From: Piscinibacter sp943370595
Lineage (GTDB): Bacteria; Pseudomonadota; Gammaproteobacteria; Burkholderiales; Burkholderiaceae_C
Direction: 5' to 3'
NCBI GenBank assembly: GCA_943370595.1
Contig: CALRRO020000013.1
Coordinates: 62,001 to 126,000 of the forward strand
Length of the DNA: 64,000 nt
In this document: one piece after another, positions 1 to 10,896 of the stretch
Layout: every line of letters starts with the position of its first letter
How positions within the stretch are numbered: the stretch's first letter is position 1
The notes under the pieces: generated by a model
What the model was told of the DNA's origin: nothing
Database searches by the model: none
The model's input: the letters and a program-made list of their open reading frames with translations, nothing else
Made by a program: the position numbers and the translations under genes

Positions 1-1104
1 ATGTTCGGCCACAGCCCAGCACCGGTGGCGCGGGCGATCGCGGCGCAGGCCGCGTCAGGCCTCACCGCGATGTTGCCGTCGACCCTCACGGCCGAGGTGG
101 GGCGGCAGCTGAGCGCGTGCTTCGGCCTGCCGCGCTGGCAGATGACGCTCAGTGCCAGCGATGCCAACCGCTTCGTGCTGCGCTGGGCCCGTGCGGTGAC
201 CGGGCGGCCGAAGGTGCTGGTGTTCGACGGCTGCTACCACGGCACCGTGGACGACACCCTGGTCGACATGGACGAGCGGCAGCGCACCATCACACGCGCC
301 AGCCTGCTCGGTCAGGTGCACGACCTGGCGATCGGCACGGTGGTGGTGCCCTTCAATGACATCGAGGCCGTCGAGCGTGCGCTGGGGCAGGGTGACGTGG
401 CCTGCGTGCTCACTGAACCGGCGCTGACCAACTGCGGCCTGGTGCCACCGCGCCCGGGCTTCCTGCAGGCGCTGCAGCAGGCCTGCCGACGGCACGACAC
501 GCTGCTCGTGCTCGACGAGACCCACACCATCAGCAGCGGCTGGGGAGGGCATGCGCGTGTCGAGCGTCTCCAGCCCGACCTGATGGTGGTCGGCAAGGCC
601 GTCGCCGGCGGGCTGCCTTGCGCCGTCTACGGCTTCACCGAGGCGATGTGCGCGCGCATGGAGGCCGCCAAGCGCTCCGCGCCGGACGGCCACTCCGGCA
701 TCGGCACGACGCTGTCGGCCAACCTGCTGGCCATGGCCGCGCTGCATGCCAACCTCGCCGAGGTGATGACGCCTGCGGCCTACGACACGATGCTGGCGAC
801 GGCGGCGCTCCTCGAGGCGCAGCTGTGCGAGGTGCTGGCCGATGCCGCCGCGCCCTGGTCGATCACTCGGCTGGGCACGCGCATGGAACTGCAGTTCTGC
901 ACCGAGCCGCCGCAGACCGGCGCCCAGGCCCGCGCAGCGATGGACGAAGCGCTCGAAGGCGCGCTGCACCTGTGGCTGCTCAATCGCGGCCTCGTCATCA
1001 CGCCGTTCCACAACATGCTGCTGGTGGCGCCGCAGGCCCATGAGGACGACATCGCGGCGCTGGTCAGGGAACTGGCTGGCTTCATCGCGGCGGTGCGCGC
1101 ATGA
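1..1104 (+). CDS. class III (glutamate-1-semialdehyde-like) PLP aminotransferase, 5'-truncated
   Basis: This is the C-terminal 367 residues of a class III pyridoxal-phosphate aminotransferase. The frame is open to the window edge, and the first Met lies inside the family's 'xxFGHSPAPV' block, so roughly 60-80 N-terminal residues lie upstream. The LDETHT block (PLP-ring Asp) and the Schiff-base lysine in GKAVAGG at about residue 200 are visible, as is the downstream GTTLSANLLAMAA stretch typical of glutamate-1-semialdehyde-type enzymes. True HemL also has this fold, but the substrate here cannot be read from sequence. The next gene starts inside its stop codon (ATGA), so the two are translationally coupled, which suggests an amine or amino-acid derivative pathway rather than haem synthesis. 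Confidence 0.85.
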   Translation: MFGHSPAPVARAIAAQAASGLTAMLPSTLTAEVGRQLSACFGLPRWQMTLSASDANRFVLRWARAVTGRPKVLVFDGCYHGTVDDTLVDMDERQRTITRASLLGQVHDLAIGTVVVPFNDIEAVERALGQGDVACVLTEPALTNCGLVPPRPGFLQALQQACRRHDTLLVLDETHTISSGWGGHARVERLQPDLMVVGKAVAGGLPCAVYGFTEAMCARMEAAKRSAPDGHSGIGTTLSANLLAMAALHANLAEVMTPAAYDTMLATAALLEAQLCEVLADAAAPWSITRLGTRMELQFCTEPPQTGAQARAAMDEALEGALHLWLLNRGLVITPFHNMLLVAPQAHEDDIAALVRELAGFIAAVRA

Positions 1105-1814
1105 AGCCGGTGCTGGTGCTGCAGCACATGGCCAGCGATGGCCCCGCCTACCTGGCGACCTGGCTTCGCGCCCAGGGCCGGCGCTTCGAGGTCTTCAACA
1201 GCGCGGCCGGGCAGGAGTTTCCAGCCTCGGTGGGGGGTTACGCGGCGCTGGCGGTGCTGGGCGGCGAGATGAGTGTCAACGACCCGCTGCCCTCGTTGCG
1301 CCGCGCCGAGGGCCTGATCCGCCAGGCCATCGCGCTGGACCGCCCGGTGATCGGCCATTGCCTTGGCGGCCAGCTGATGGCCACCGCGCTGGGCGCGCGC
1401 GTGGTCGATTCGCCGGCACCCGAGATCGGCTGGCAGCGCCTGCAGGTGCACGAGAGCGACGAAGCGCGCGACTGGTTCGGCGACACCGCGGAGCTCACCG
1501 TCTTCCAGTGGCACTTCGAGGCCTTCGAACTGCCGCGCGGCGCGGTGCCGCTGGCGCGCAGCGACGCCTGCCCTCATCAAGCGTTCGTACTCGGCCGGCA
1601 CCTGGCGATGCAGTTCCACGTCGAGGTCGATGTCGACAAGTTGGCGCTGTGGTCGGCCTCGCACGACGAGACCTTCCTGAGCCTGCAGCAGCACTGCCCG
1701 ACCGTGCAGAGCGGCCCGGCCATGCGCGCGCAGGCTGCGGTTGCGCTGGCGGCGCAGCAGCGCCTGGCCGACCGGCTCTATGCGCGCTGGCTTGGCGCGA
1801 CGACGGCTGACTGA
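1101..1814 (+). CDS. class I glutamine amidotransferase-like protein
   Basis: A 237-residue stand-alone class I glutamine amidotransferase (GMP-synthase GATase-like). The nucleophile elbow GHCLGG places the catalytic Cys at residue 87, and QFHVEVD supplies His173 and Glu175, so the triad looks intact. Such proteins release ammonia from glutamine or hydrolyse gamma-glutamyl compounds in the cytosol. The start ATG overlaps the aminotransferase stop by 4 nt, so the pair is co-translated. A role in gamma-glutamylated amine breakdown (PuuD-like) or in supplying ammonia to a partner is possible, but the substrate is not evident. After the stop lies the regulatory region of the isocitrate lyase gene. 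Confidence 0.85.
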   Translation: MKPVLVLQHMASDGPAYLATWLRAQGRRFEVFNSAAGQEFPASVGGYAALAVLGGEMSVNDPLPSLRRAEGLIRQAIALDRPVIGHCLGGQLMATALGARVVDSPAPEIGWQRLQVHESDEARDWFGDTAELTVFQWHFEAFELPRGAVPLARSDACPHQAFVLGRHLAMQFHVEVDVDKLALWSASHDETFLSLQQHCPTVQSGPAMRAQAAVALAAQQRLADRLYARWLGATTAD

Positions 1815-1819
1815 TCCGG

Positions 1820-1918
1820 TTCCACGATCAGGAATGCGTCTTCCGCATCGTGGAAAGCGCGGATGCTGCGCCGCCGCATTCTTTCTCATCGTGAAGGATC
1901 GCCTTTTGCATCCTGGAA
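1820..1918. promoter_or_regulatory. cluster of CATCGTGGAA-like boxes upstream of isocitrate lyase
   Basis: Four related 10-mers lie in the gap before the isocitrate lyase promoter. TTCCACGATC (1820-1829) is inverted relative to CATCGTGGAA (1846-1855); CATCGTGAAG (1887-1896) and CATCCTGGAA (1909-1918) follow. The first two form a perfect 9-bp inverted repeat (1820-1828 with 1847-1855), and ATGCG/CGCAT (1834-1838, 1844-1848) nests inside it. The arrangement looks like a multi-site operator rather than a terminator, because no T-run follows. The regulator is unknown; IclR-type operators share a TGGAA half-site, which is only a hint. Confidence 0.45.
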
Positions 1919-1943
1919 CGAAGTACGCAAGCCTATGATTTTA

Positions 1944-1982
1944 TTGAAGAACTTTTTTAGTCTTCTATAAGACATAAGTCTT
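1944..1982 (+). promoter_or_regulatory. isocitrate lyase promoter with alternating palindromic arms
   Basis: TTGAAG (1944-1949) and TATAAG (1966-1971), spaced 16 nt, form a plausible sigma70 promoter in an A/T-rich pocket. The arms GTCTT (1960-1964), AAGAC (1969-1973) and GTCTT (1978-1982) are each separated by 4 nt. Two overlapping palindromes therefore share the middle arm and cover the -10 box and start region. This is the layout of a repressor operator that can seat two dimers. The regulator is not identified. Confidence 0.55.
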
Positions 1983-2067
1983 CCCATGCGACATCGCCGT
2001 GACTAACCTTGAGGCCAGAGATTGCAAGTTTTCAGTCCCTGTCTTCACACCACCCACGGAGGTCTCC

Positions 2068-3366
<1,299 letters not shown>

Positions 3367-3388
3367 ACCCGAGCGTGTGAGGAGACAG

Positions 3389-3417
3389 GGGCCCGGCAGT
3401 GCCGGGCCCTTTTCTTT
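3389..3417 (+). terminator. Rho-independent terminator of aceA
   Basis: A 9-bp G/C stem (3389-3397 with 3401-3409) with a 3-nt loop is followed by TTTTCTTT. It lies 22 nt after the aceA stop and insulates the TIR gene. Confidence 0.85.
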
Positions 3418-3473
3418 GGGGTCGTTGACAAGGCGATGCAGGAGCCGCGACAGTCGCGTCCCGGGGGGCAGGG

Positions 3474-4754
3474 ATGGGCATCATCTTCATCAACTACCGG
3501 CGAGACAACACCGCGGGCGAGGCTCGCGCGCTGTTCAACAGCCTGGTGCAGCAGCTCGGTGCAGACCGCGTCTTCATGGACGTGGACAACATCGCGCTGG
3601 GGCGGGACTTCCGCGAGGTGCTGCGCCAGCGGCTCGACGACTGCGACGTGATGCTGACCTTGATCGGCCGCGGCTGGGCCGATGCGCGCGATGCCAGTGG
3701 CCAGCGCCGTCTCGAACAGACCAACGACTTCGTGCGGCTGGAGATCGCGACGGCGCTGCAGCGCAACGTGGCCGTCACGCCGGTGCTGGTGCAGGACGCG
3801 CGCATGCCGGCCGCGGATGCGCTGCCTGACGACCTGAAGCCGCTCGCCTTCCGCAATGGCTTCGAGATCAGCCACCAGACCTGGGATTCGAACGTGCGAG
3901 AGCTGGTGGCGCGCCTCGGCCTGGCGCCGGCTGCCCGCAGCGAAGTGCCGCGCTCGCGAACGCCCATGCTGGCGGGGGTGGCCGCGCTGGCGGTGGCTGG
4001 TGCCGCCGGCGCGTGGTTCGTCACCCGGCAGCCGCCCGCGCCGCCACCGGCCGTGGCTGCTGCAGAGAAGGACGTCGCCGGCGCGCCGGCACCCGCGGTG
4101 GTGGAGCCGGCAGCGTCGGCAGCGTTGCCGCTGGTGGCCGCCGCACCTGTGCCGGAGTCCAAGCCGACCGAGCCGGTACCGGCCCCGGCGCCGGCACCCG
4201 AATCGCCGCCGGCACCGGCTCCGGTCCCGACCCCGAAAGCCACGCCTGCGCCGCGCCCTGCCGAAGCGCCGCCCACCAAGGCGGCGGTTGCCGCCCCGGT
4301 GCAAGAAGCACCGCGGCCCGCACCGGCTCCCGTGACTGCCGCCGCACCGGCCCCCGTGATCACCGCCACGCCGGCGCCTGTGCCGGTCACCGCCGCAGCG
4401 CCCTCGCTGCCGGTGGAGGCGCTGGTGGATGCGCTGGTGAGCCAGGACGCCAAGGCGCGCCAGGAGGCGAGCGAGGTACTGAACCGAGACCACCTGCGCT
4501 CGCGCGAAGCCGTGCGGGCCGCCGTGGCCTATCTGCCCTACGAACGGTTCCACACGCTGAGAACGGTCGCGCAACGCGCCCAGCTGCTGAACTTTCTTCT
4601 GGCCACCGAGGATGCCGCCTGGACGCCCCAGCTGCGTGCCGAAGGTGCCAGCGCCCTGGCCTCGGTGCAGGCGAAGATCCGCGCCAACCCCGGCGGCTTC
4701 CGGGCCGAGAACGTCCAGCGCGTCGACGCGCTGGCGGCACGGCTGGGGGGCTGA
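3474..4754 (+). CDS. membrane-anchored TIR-domain protein with Pro/Ala linker and C-terminal helical domain
   Basis: A 426-residue protein of four parts. Residues 1-150 are a bacterial TIR domain: IFINYRR opening, VFMD box, CDVMLTLIG strand, and FVRLE, whose Glu90 aligns with the NADase catalytic Glu of SARM1-type TIRs. Residues about 164-183 form one hydrophobic helix with Arg residues on its N-terminal side (TIR inside). Residues about 187-313 are almost all Pro, Ala, Val and Glu, like the TonB linker. Residues 314-426 are a predicted helical domain I do not recognise. The predicted layout is cytosolic TIR, one TM, periplasmic linker and domain. A poly-G ribosome site precedes the ATG. Neighbours are metabolic, so no defence partner is visible. 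NADase or signalling function is inferred from the fold only. Confidence 0.8.
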   Translation: MGIIFINYRRDNTAGEARALFNSLVQQLGADRVFMDVDNIALGRDFREVLRQRLDDCDVMLTLIGRGWADARDASGQRRLEQTNDFVRLEIATALQRNVAVTPVLVQDARMPAADALPDDLKPLAFRNGFEISHQTWDSNVRELVARLGLAPAARSEVPRSRTPMLAGVAALAVAGAAGAWFVTRQPPAPPPAVAAAEKDVAGAPAPAVVEPAASAALPLVAAAPVPESKPTEPVPAPAPAPESPPAPAPVPTPKATPAPRPAEAPPTKAAVAAPVQEAPRPAPAPVTAAAPAPVITATPAPVPVTAAAPSLPVEALVDALVSQDAKARQEASEVLNRDHLRSREAVRAAVAYLPYERFHTLRTVAQRAQLLNFLLATEDAAWTPQLRAEGASALASVQAKIRANPGGFRAENVQRVDALAARLGG

Positions 4755-4781
4755 GCACGGCGAGCGAGCCGGGGCGTGCGC

Positions 4782-4787
4782 TATCGT
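4782..4787 (+). promoter_or_regulatory. -10-like box placed for a leaderless transcript
   Basis: TATCGT ends 6 nt before the ATG at 4794, so transcription would begin at the start codon itself. No Shine-Dalgarno sequence and no good -35 are visible. Confidence 0.35.
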
Positions 4788-4793
4788 CGGTGC

Positions 4794-5255
4794 ATGGCCG
4801 ACGACATCACTGCCCTGCGCCGCATCCTGAAGTCCTGCCGGACGCTCGCCGTCGTCGGCCTCTCGGCCGAGTGGCACCGCCCGAGCTACTTCGCCGCCAA
4901 GTACATGCAGCAGCACGGCTACCGCATCGTGCCGGTGAACCCACGCTACACCGAGGTGCTGGGCGAGGCCTGCTACCCGAGCCTGGAAGCGATCCCGTTC
5001 GCGGTCGACATGGTCGACGTCTTCCGCAAGCCGGACGACGTGCCGCCGATCGCCCGCTCGGCCGTCGCGATCGGCGCGAAGTGCCTGTGGCAGCAGCTCG
5101 GCGTGATCAACCTCGAGGCCGACGCGATTGCCCGAGCGGCAGGCCTGGACTCGGTGATGGACCGCTGCGTGAAGATCGAGCATGCCCGGCTGTTCGGCGG
5201 GCTGAACTGGGCCGGCGTGAACACCCGCGTGATCTCGGCGCGCCGGCCGGTCTGA
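4794..5255 (+). CDS. CoA-binding domain protein (YccU-like)
   Basis: A 153-residue single-domain protein of the CoA-binding (succinyl-CoA synthetase alpha N-terminal-like) Rossmann family. The nucleotide loop VVGLSAEWHRPS and the later MVDVFRKP and GAKCLWQQLGV blocks are characteristic. Family members are small cytosolic proteins of unknown exact role that bind CoA or a related nucleotide. The start at 4794 is preferred over the in-frame 4776 because the conserved protein begins near MADD. It has no Shine-Dalgarno site but a -10-like TATCGT 6 nt upstream. The metY-type gene follows by 11 nt and is probably co-transcribed. Confidence 0.85.
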   Translation: MADDITALRRILKSCRTLAVVGLSAEWHRPSYFAAKYMQQHGYRIVPVNPRYTEVLGEACYPSLEAIPFAVDMVDVFRKPDDVPPIARSAVAIGAKCLWQQLGVINLEADAIARAAGLDSVMDRCVKIEHARLFGGLNWAGVNTRVISARRPV

Positions 5256-5266
5256 GGCGCAGCACC

Positions 5267-6544
5267 ATGGCCGATCATTCCTTCAAGCCCGAGACACTGG
5301 CCATCCACGCCGGGCAGATTCCCGACGCCGCCACCGGCGCGCGAGCGCTGCCGATCTACCAGACCACCAGCTTCGTGTTCGACAGCGCCGACCATGCGGC
5401 CTCGCTGTTCAACCTGCAGACCTTCGGCAACGTCTACTCGCGCCTGTCGAACCCGACGGTGGCCGCGTTGGAGGAACGGGTGGCCGCGCTGGAGGGCGGC
5501 CGGGCGGGAGTGGCCTCGGCCAGCGGCATGGCCGCCGAGGCGATGGCGCTGATGACGATCCTGCAGCAGGGCGACCATGTGGTGGCCGCCGGTGCGCTGT
5601 ACGGCGGCACGGTGACCATGCTCGCGGTCAACCTGAAAAAGTTCGGCATCGAGACCAGCTTCGTCGACGCCACTGACCCGGCGGCCTTCGCCGCGGCGAT
5701 CCGGCCGAACACGCGGGCCGTGTTTGCCGAGAGCCTGGGCAACCCCAGCCTCGTCGTGCTCGACATCGCTGCGGTGGCCGAGGTCGCCCATGCGCACGGC
5801 CTGCCGCTGGTGATCGACAACACCGTGCCGTCGCCATTCCTGTGCAACCCGATCGCCCACGGTGCGGACATCGTCGTGCACTCGGCCACCAAGTACCTCG
5901 GCGGCCACGGCACCACGCTGGCCGGCGTGATCGTCGAGAGCGGTAAGTTCCCCTGGGACAACGGCAAGTTCCCCGGCATGACCGAACCCTCGCCGGGTTA
6001 CCACGGCGTGAAGTTCTACGAGACCTTCGGCGACTTCGGCTTCACGATGCGTGCGCGCATGGAGACGCTGCGCGTCTACGGCGCGGCGCTGTCGCCGACC
6101 AGTGCCTGGCAGATCCTGCAGGGCACCGAGACGCTGCACCTGCGCATGGAGCGGCACTGCGCCAACGCGCTGCGCGTGGCCGAGCACCTGCGCGCGCACC
6201 CGCAGGTGAGCTGGGTCAACTACCCTGGGCTGGCCGATCATCCACAGCATGCGCTGGTGCAGCGCCAGATGCGCGGCGCCTCGGGACTGCTGGCCTTCGG
6301 CGTGAAGGGCGGGCTTGCGGCCGGCGTGAAGTTCATCGAGTCGGCGCAGTTCATGAGCCACCTGGCCAACATCGGCGACACCCGCACGCTGATCATCCAT
6401 CCGGCATCAACCACGCACCGCCAGCTCGACGAGGCCCAGCAGCGCTCGGCGGGCGTGCTGCCGGACATGGTGCGCATGTCGGTCGGCATCGAGCACATCG
6501 ACGACATCCTCTGGGACATTGATCAGGCACTCGCCACCGCCTGA
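5267..6544 (+). CDS. metY: O-acetylhomoserine aminocarboxypropyltransferase (sulfhydrylase)
   Basis: A 425-residue Cys/Met-metabolism PLP enzyme. The SATKY motif gives the Schiff-base Lys209; YSRLSNPT, the LEGG block and the long internal FPGMTEPSPGYHG insertion distinguish O-acetylhomoserine sulfhydrylases from cystathionine gamma-synthases. It makes homocysteine from O-acetylhomoserine and sulfide in direct-sulfhydrylation methionine synthesis (cytosol). The start ATG is 11 nt after the CoA-binding gene stop. It converges with the hybrid kinase gene, whose stop lies only 14 nt further on. No terminator with a T-run is visible between them. Confidence 0.92.
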   Translation: MADHSFKPETLAIHAGQIPDAATGARALPIYQTTSFVFDSADHAASLFNLQTFGNVYSRLSNPTVAALEERVAALEGGRAGVASASGMAAEAMALMTILQQGDHVVAAGALYGGTVTMLAVNLKKFGIETSFVDATDPAAFAAAIRPNTRAVFAESLGNPSLVVLDIAAVAEVAHAHGLPLVIDNTVPSPFLCNPIAHGADIVVHSATKYLGGHGTTLAGVIVESGKFPWDNGKFPGMTEPSPGYHGVKFYETFGDFGFTMRARMETLRVYGAALSPTSAWQILQGTETLHLRMERHCANALRVAEHLRAHPQVSWVNYPGLADHPQHALVQRQMRGASGLLAFGVKGGLAAGVKFIESAQFMSHLANIGDTRTLIIHPASTTHRQLDEAQQRSAGVLPDMVRMSVGIEHIDDILWDIDQALATA

Positions 6545-6558
6545 GTCCGTCACGGCGC

Positions 6559-8343
<1,785 letters not shown>

Positions 8344-8441
8344 GGACGGAGGGGTACTGCGGTCCAGGATTGTCCGCTGCCCACGGCGGCAGCCGGCGCG
8401 TAAGATTCCGCGGAACCCTGCGCCACGAGAGACATTCGCCC

Positions 8442-10091
8442 ATGAGCAGCATCTACGACCAGCACCTGGACAAGAACCCTGCCAACTTCGCGGCGCTGTC
8501 GCCCGTCAGCTTCGTCGAGCGCAGCGCCGAGGTGTTCGGCGACCTGCCGGCGGTGATTCACGGCGCACGGCGCTGCGACTGGCGCACGCTGCGCGATCGC
8601 TCGGCGCGCCTGGCGGCGGCGCTGCGTTCGCTGGGCGTGAAGCGCGGCACCACGGTGACGACCATGCTGCCGAACACGCCGGAGATGGTCGAGGCGCACT
8701 ACGCCATCCCGGCGCTGAATGCGGTCATCAACACGCTGAACACCCGGCTGGACGCGCCGCTGCTGGCCTGGCAGATGAACCACTGCGAGGCGGCGGTGGT
8801 GATCACCGACCGCGAGTTCGCGCCGCTGATGGGCGAGGCGCTGCGCCTGCTGAAGGCCGACCATGGCCGCAGCCCGGTGGTCATCGACGTCTGCGACAGC
8901 GAGTACACCGGCCCCGGCGAGCGACTGGGCACGCACGAGTACGAGGCGCTGCTGGCAGCCCATGAGCCACTCGCGCGTCTCGACGGTCCGGCCGACGAGT
9001 GGGACGCCATCGCCGTGAGCTACACCTCCGGCACCACCGGCGACCCGAAAGGGGTGGTGACCCATCACCGCGGCGCCTACCTGAACGCGGTGTGCAACGC
9101 GGCGACCTGGACCATGCCGCACTTCCCGACCTACCTGTGGACACTGCCGATGTTCCACTGCAACGGCTGGTGCTTCCCCTGGACGGTGGCGATGCTCGGC
9201 GGCGTGCACGTGTGCCTGCGCCGCGTCGAAGCGCCGGCCATCCTCAGCGCGATGCGCGACCATGGCGTCGACCACTACTGCGCCGCACCCATCGTGCACA
9301 ACCTGATCATCGCGGCGCCCGATGAGATGCGCGCCGGCATCCGGCAGAAGGTGCGCGGCATGGTGGCCGGCGCGGCGCCGCCTGCGGCCATGATCGAGGG
9401 CATGGCGAAGATCGGCTTCGACATCACCCATGTCTACGGCCTGACCGAGGTCTACGGGCCGGCCGCGGTGGCGGTCAAGCGCAACAGCTGGGCGACCGAG
9501 AGCCTCTCCGAGCAGACCCGGCTGAACGGCCGCCAGGGTGTGCGCTACATGCTGCAGGACGGCATGACGGTGCTCGACCCCGAGACCCTGGCCGGGACGC
9601 CCGCCGATGGGCAGACCATGGGCGAGATCATGTTCCGCGGCAACATCGTGATGAAGGGCTACCTGAAGAACCCGGCGTCCACCGCCAAGGCCTTCGCCGG
9701 CGGCTGGTTCCACACCGGCGACCTGGCGGTGATGGAGCCGGACCGCTACGTCAAGATCAAGGACCGCAGCAAGGACATCATCATCAGCGGCGGCGAGAAC
9801 ATCAGCTCGATCGAGGTCGAGGACGCGCTGTACCGCCACGCCGCGGTGATGGCCTGCGCGGTGGTGGCGCGGCCGCACGAGAAATGGGGCGAAACGCCAC
9901 TGGCCTTCGTCGAGCTCAAGCCGGGCGCGAGCGTGACGGCCGAGGCACTGATCGCCCACTGCAAGGGCATGCTGGCCGGCTACAAGGTGCCGCGCGAGAT
10001 CCGCTTCGAGGCTATCCCGAAGACCTCGACCGGCAAGATCCAGAAGTTCCAGCTGCGCGAGCGCGCGAAGAGTGCGTCGGCCATCGAATGA
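8442..10091 (+). CDS. AMP-dependent acyl-CoA synthetase
   Basis: A 549-residue ANL-superfamily acyl-CoA ligase, activating a carboxylic acid with ATP to an acyl-adenylate and then to the CoA thioester. The phosphate loop YTSGTTGDPKGV lies at about 194-206, the GLTEVYG block follows, and the C-terminal PKTSTGKIQK carries the adenylation Lys532. Length and motifs match medium-chain or short-chain acyl-CoA synthetases (DmdB/PrpE-like branch); substrate length cannot be set from sequence. The next gene, a crotonase-fold protein, starts 10 nt after the stop with an AGGAG, so this is one operon of acyl-CoA metabolism. Confidence 0.9.
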   Translation: MSSIYDQHLDKNPANFAALSPVSFVERSAEVFGDLPAVIHGARRCDWRTLRDRSARLAAALRSLGVKRGTTVTTMLPNTPEMVEAHYAIPALNAVINTLNTRLDAPLLAWQMNHCEAAVVITDREFAPLMGEALRLLKADHGRSPVVIDVCDSEYTGPGERLGTHEYEALLAAHEPLARLDGPADEWDAIAVSYTSGTTGDPKGVVTHHRGAYLNAVCNAATWTMPHFPTYLWTLPMFHCNGWCFPWTVAMLGGVHVCLRRVEAPAILSAMRDHGVDHYCAAPIVHNLIIAAPDEMRAGIRQKVRGMVAGAAPPAAMIEGMAKIGFDITHVYGLTEVYGPAAVAVKRNSWATESLSEQTRLNGRQGVRYMLQDGMTVLDPETLAGTPADGQTMGEIMFRGNIVMKGYLKNPASTAKAFAGGWFHTGDLAVMEPDRYVKIKDRSKDIIISGGENISSIEVEDALYRHAAVMACAVVARPHEKWGETPLAFVELKPGASVTAEALIAHCKGMLAGYKVPREIRFEAIPKTSTGKIQKFQLRERAKSASAIE

Positions 10092-10101
10092 GGAGAGTGT
10101 G

Positions 10102-10896
10102 ATGAACACGAACGACAAGCTGGTGCTGCGTGAGACCGATGAACGCGGCGTGGTGCGGCTGACGCTGAACCGGCCGAATGCCTTCAACTCGCTGTCCGAC
10201 GGCATGCTGGCCGCGCTGCAGGCCGAGCTCGACGCCATCGCCCGCGACGACGCCGCGCGCGTGGTCGTGCTCGCCGCGGCCGGCAAGGCCTTCTGCGCCG
10301 GCCACGACCTCAAGGAGATGCGTGCCGAGCCCTCGCTGGACTACTACCAGCGCCTGTTCGCGCAGTGCACGCAGGTGATGCTGGCGATCCAGAAGCTGCC
10401 GGTGCCGGTGATCGCCCGCGTGCACGGCATCGCCACCGCCGCGGGTTGCCAGCTGGTGGCGATGTGCGACCTGGCAGTGGCCGCGCGCGACGCGCGCTTC
10501 GCCGTCAGCGGCGTCAACCTCGGCCTGTTCTGCTCGACGCCGAGCGTCGCGCTGTCACGCAACCTGTCGCGCAAGGCGGCGTTCGAGATGCTCGTCACCG
10601 GCGGGTTCATCTCGGCCGAGGAGGCGATGGCCAAGGGCCTGGTCAACCGTGTGGCCGATGCCGACCAGCTCGACGCCGCTGTCGAGTCGCTGGTCACGGC
10701 CATCGTCGCCAAGCCGCGGGTCGCACTGCAGATGGGCAAGGCGCTGTTCTACCGCCAGCTCGAGAAGGGCATCGCGGCGGCCTACGACGACGCCGGCCAG
10801 ACCATGGCCTGCAACATGATGGACGACAGCGCGCTGGAAGGCGTGCAGGCCTTCATCGACAAGCGGCCACCGAACTGGGGCACACCGCGCGGATGA
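10102..10896 (+). CDS. enoyl-CoA hydratase/isomerase-family (crotonase-fold) protein, ECHDC3-like, lacking both catalytic Glu
   Basis: A 264-residue crotonase-fold protein. The CoA-binding AFCAGHDLKEM block and the oxyanion-hole region around GIATAAGCQL are present. At the two positions where classical enoyl-CoA hydratase has its catalytic glutamates, this protein has Gln117 and Gly137 (FAVSG in place of FAQPE). It therefore resembles the mitochondrial ECHDC3-type branch and should not be assumed to hydrate enoyl-CoA. The start ATG at 10102 has AGGAG at 10091-10095. It follows an acyl-CoA synthetase and overlaps the L,D-transpeptidase start by 4 nt. Confidence 0.88.
   Translation: MNTNDKLVLRETDERGVVRLTLNRPNAFNSLSDGMLAALQAELDAIARDDAARVVVLAAAGKAFCAGHDLKEMRAEPSLDYYQRLFAQCTQVMLAIQKLPVPVIARVHGIATAAGCQLVAMCDLAVAARDARFAVSGVNLGLFCSTPSVALSRNLSRKAAFEMLVTGGFISAEEAMAKGLVNRVADADQLDAAVESLVTAIVAKPRVALQMGKALFYRQLEKGIAAAYDDAGQTMACNMMDDSALEGVQAFIDKRPPNWGTPRG

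Noticed and set aside
3494..4453. 319-codon minus-strand frame opposite the TIR gene
   Set aside because: Translation is almost all Ala, Gly, Ser and Thr, the reverse complement of a Pro/Ala-rich linker, without motifs.
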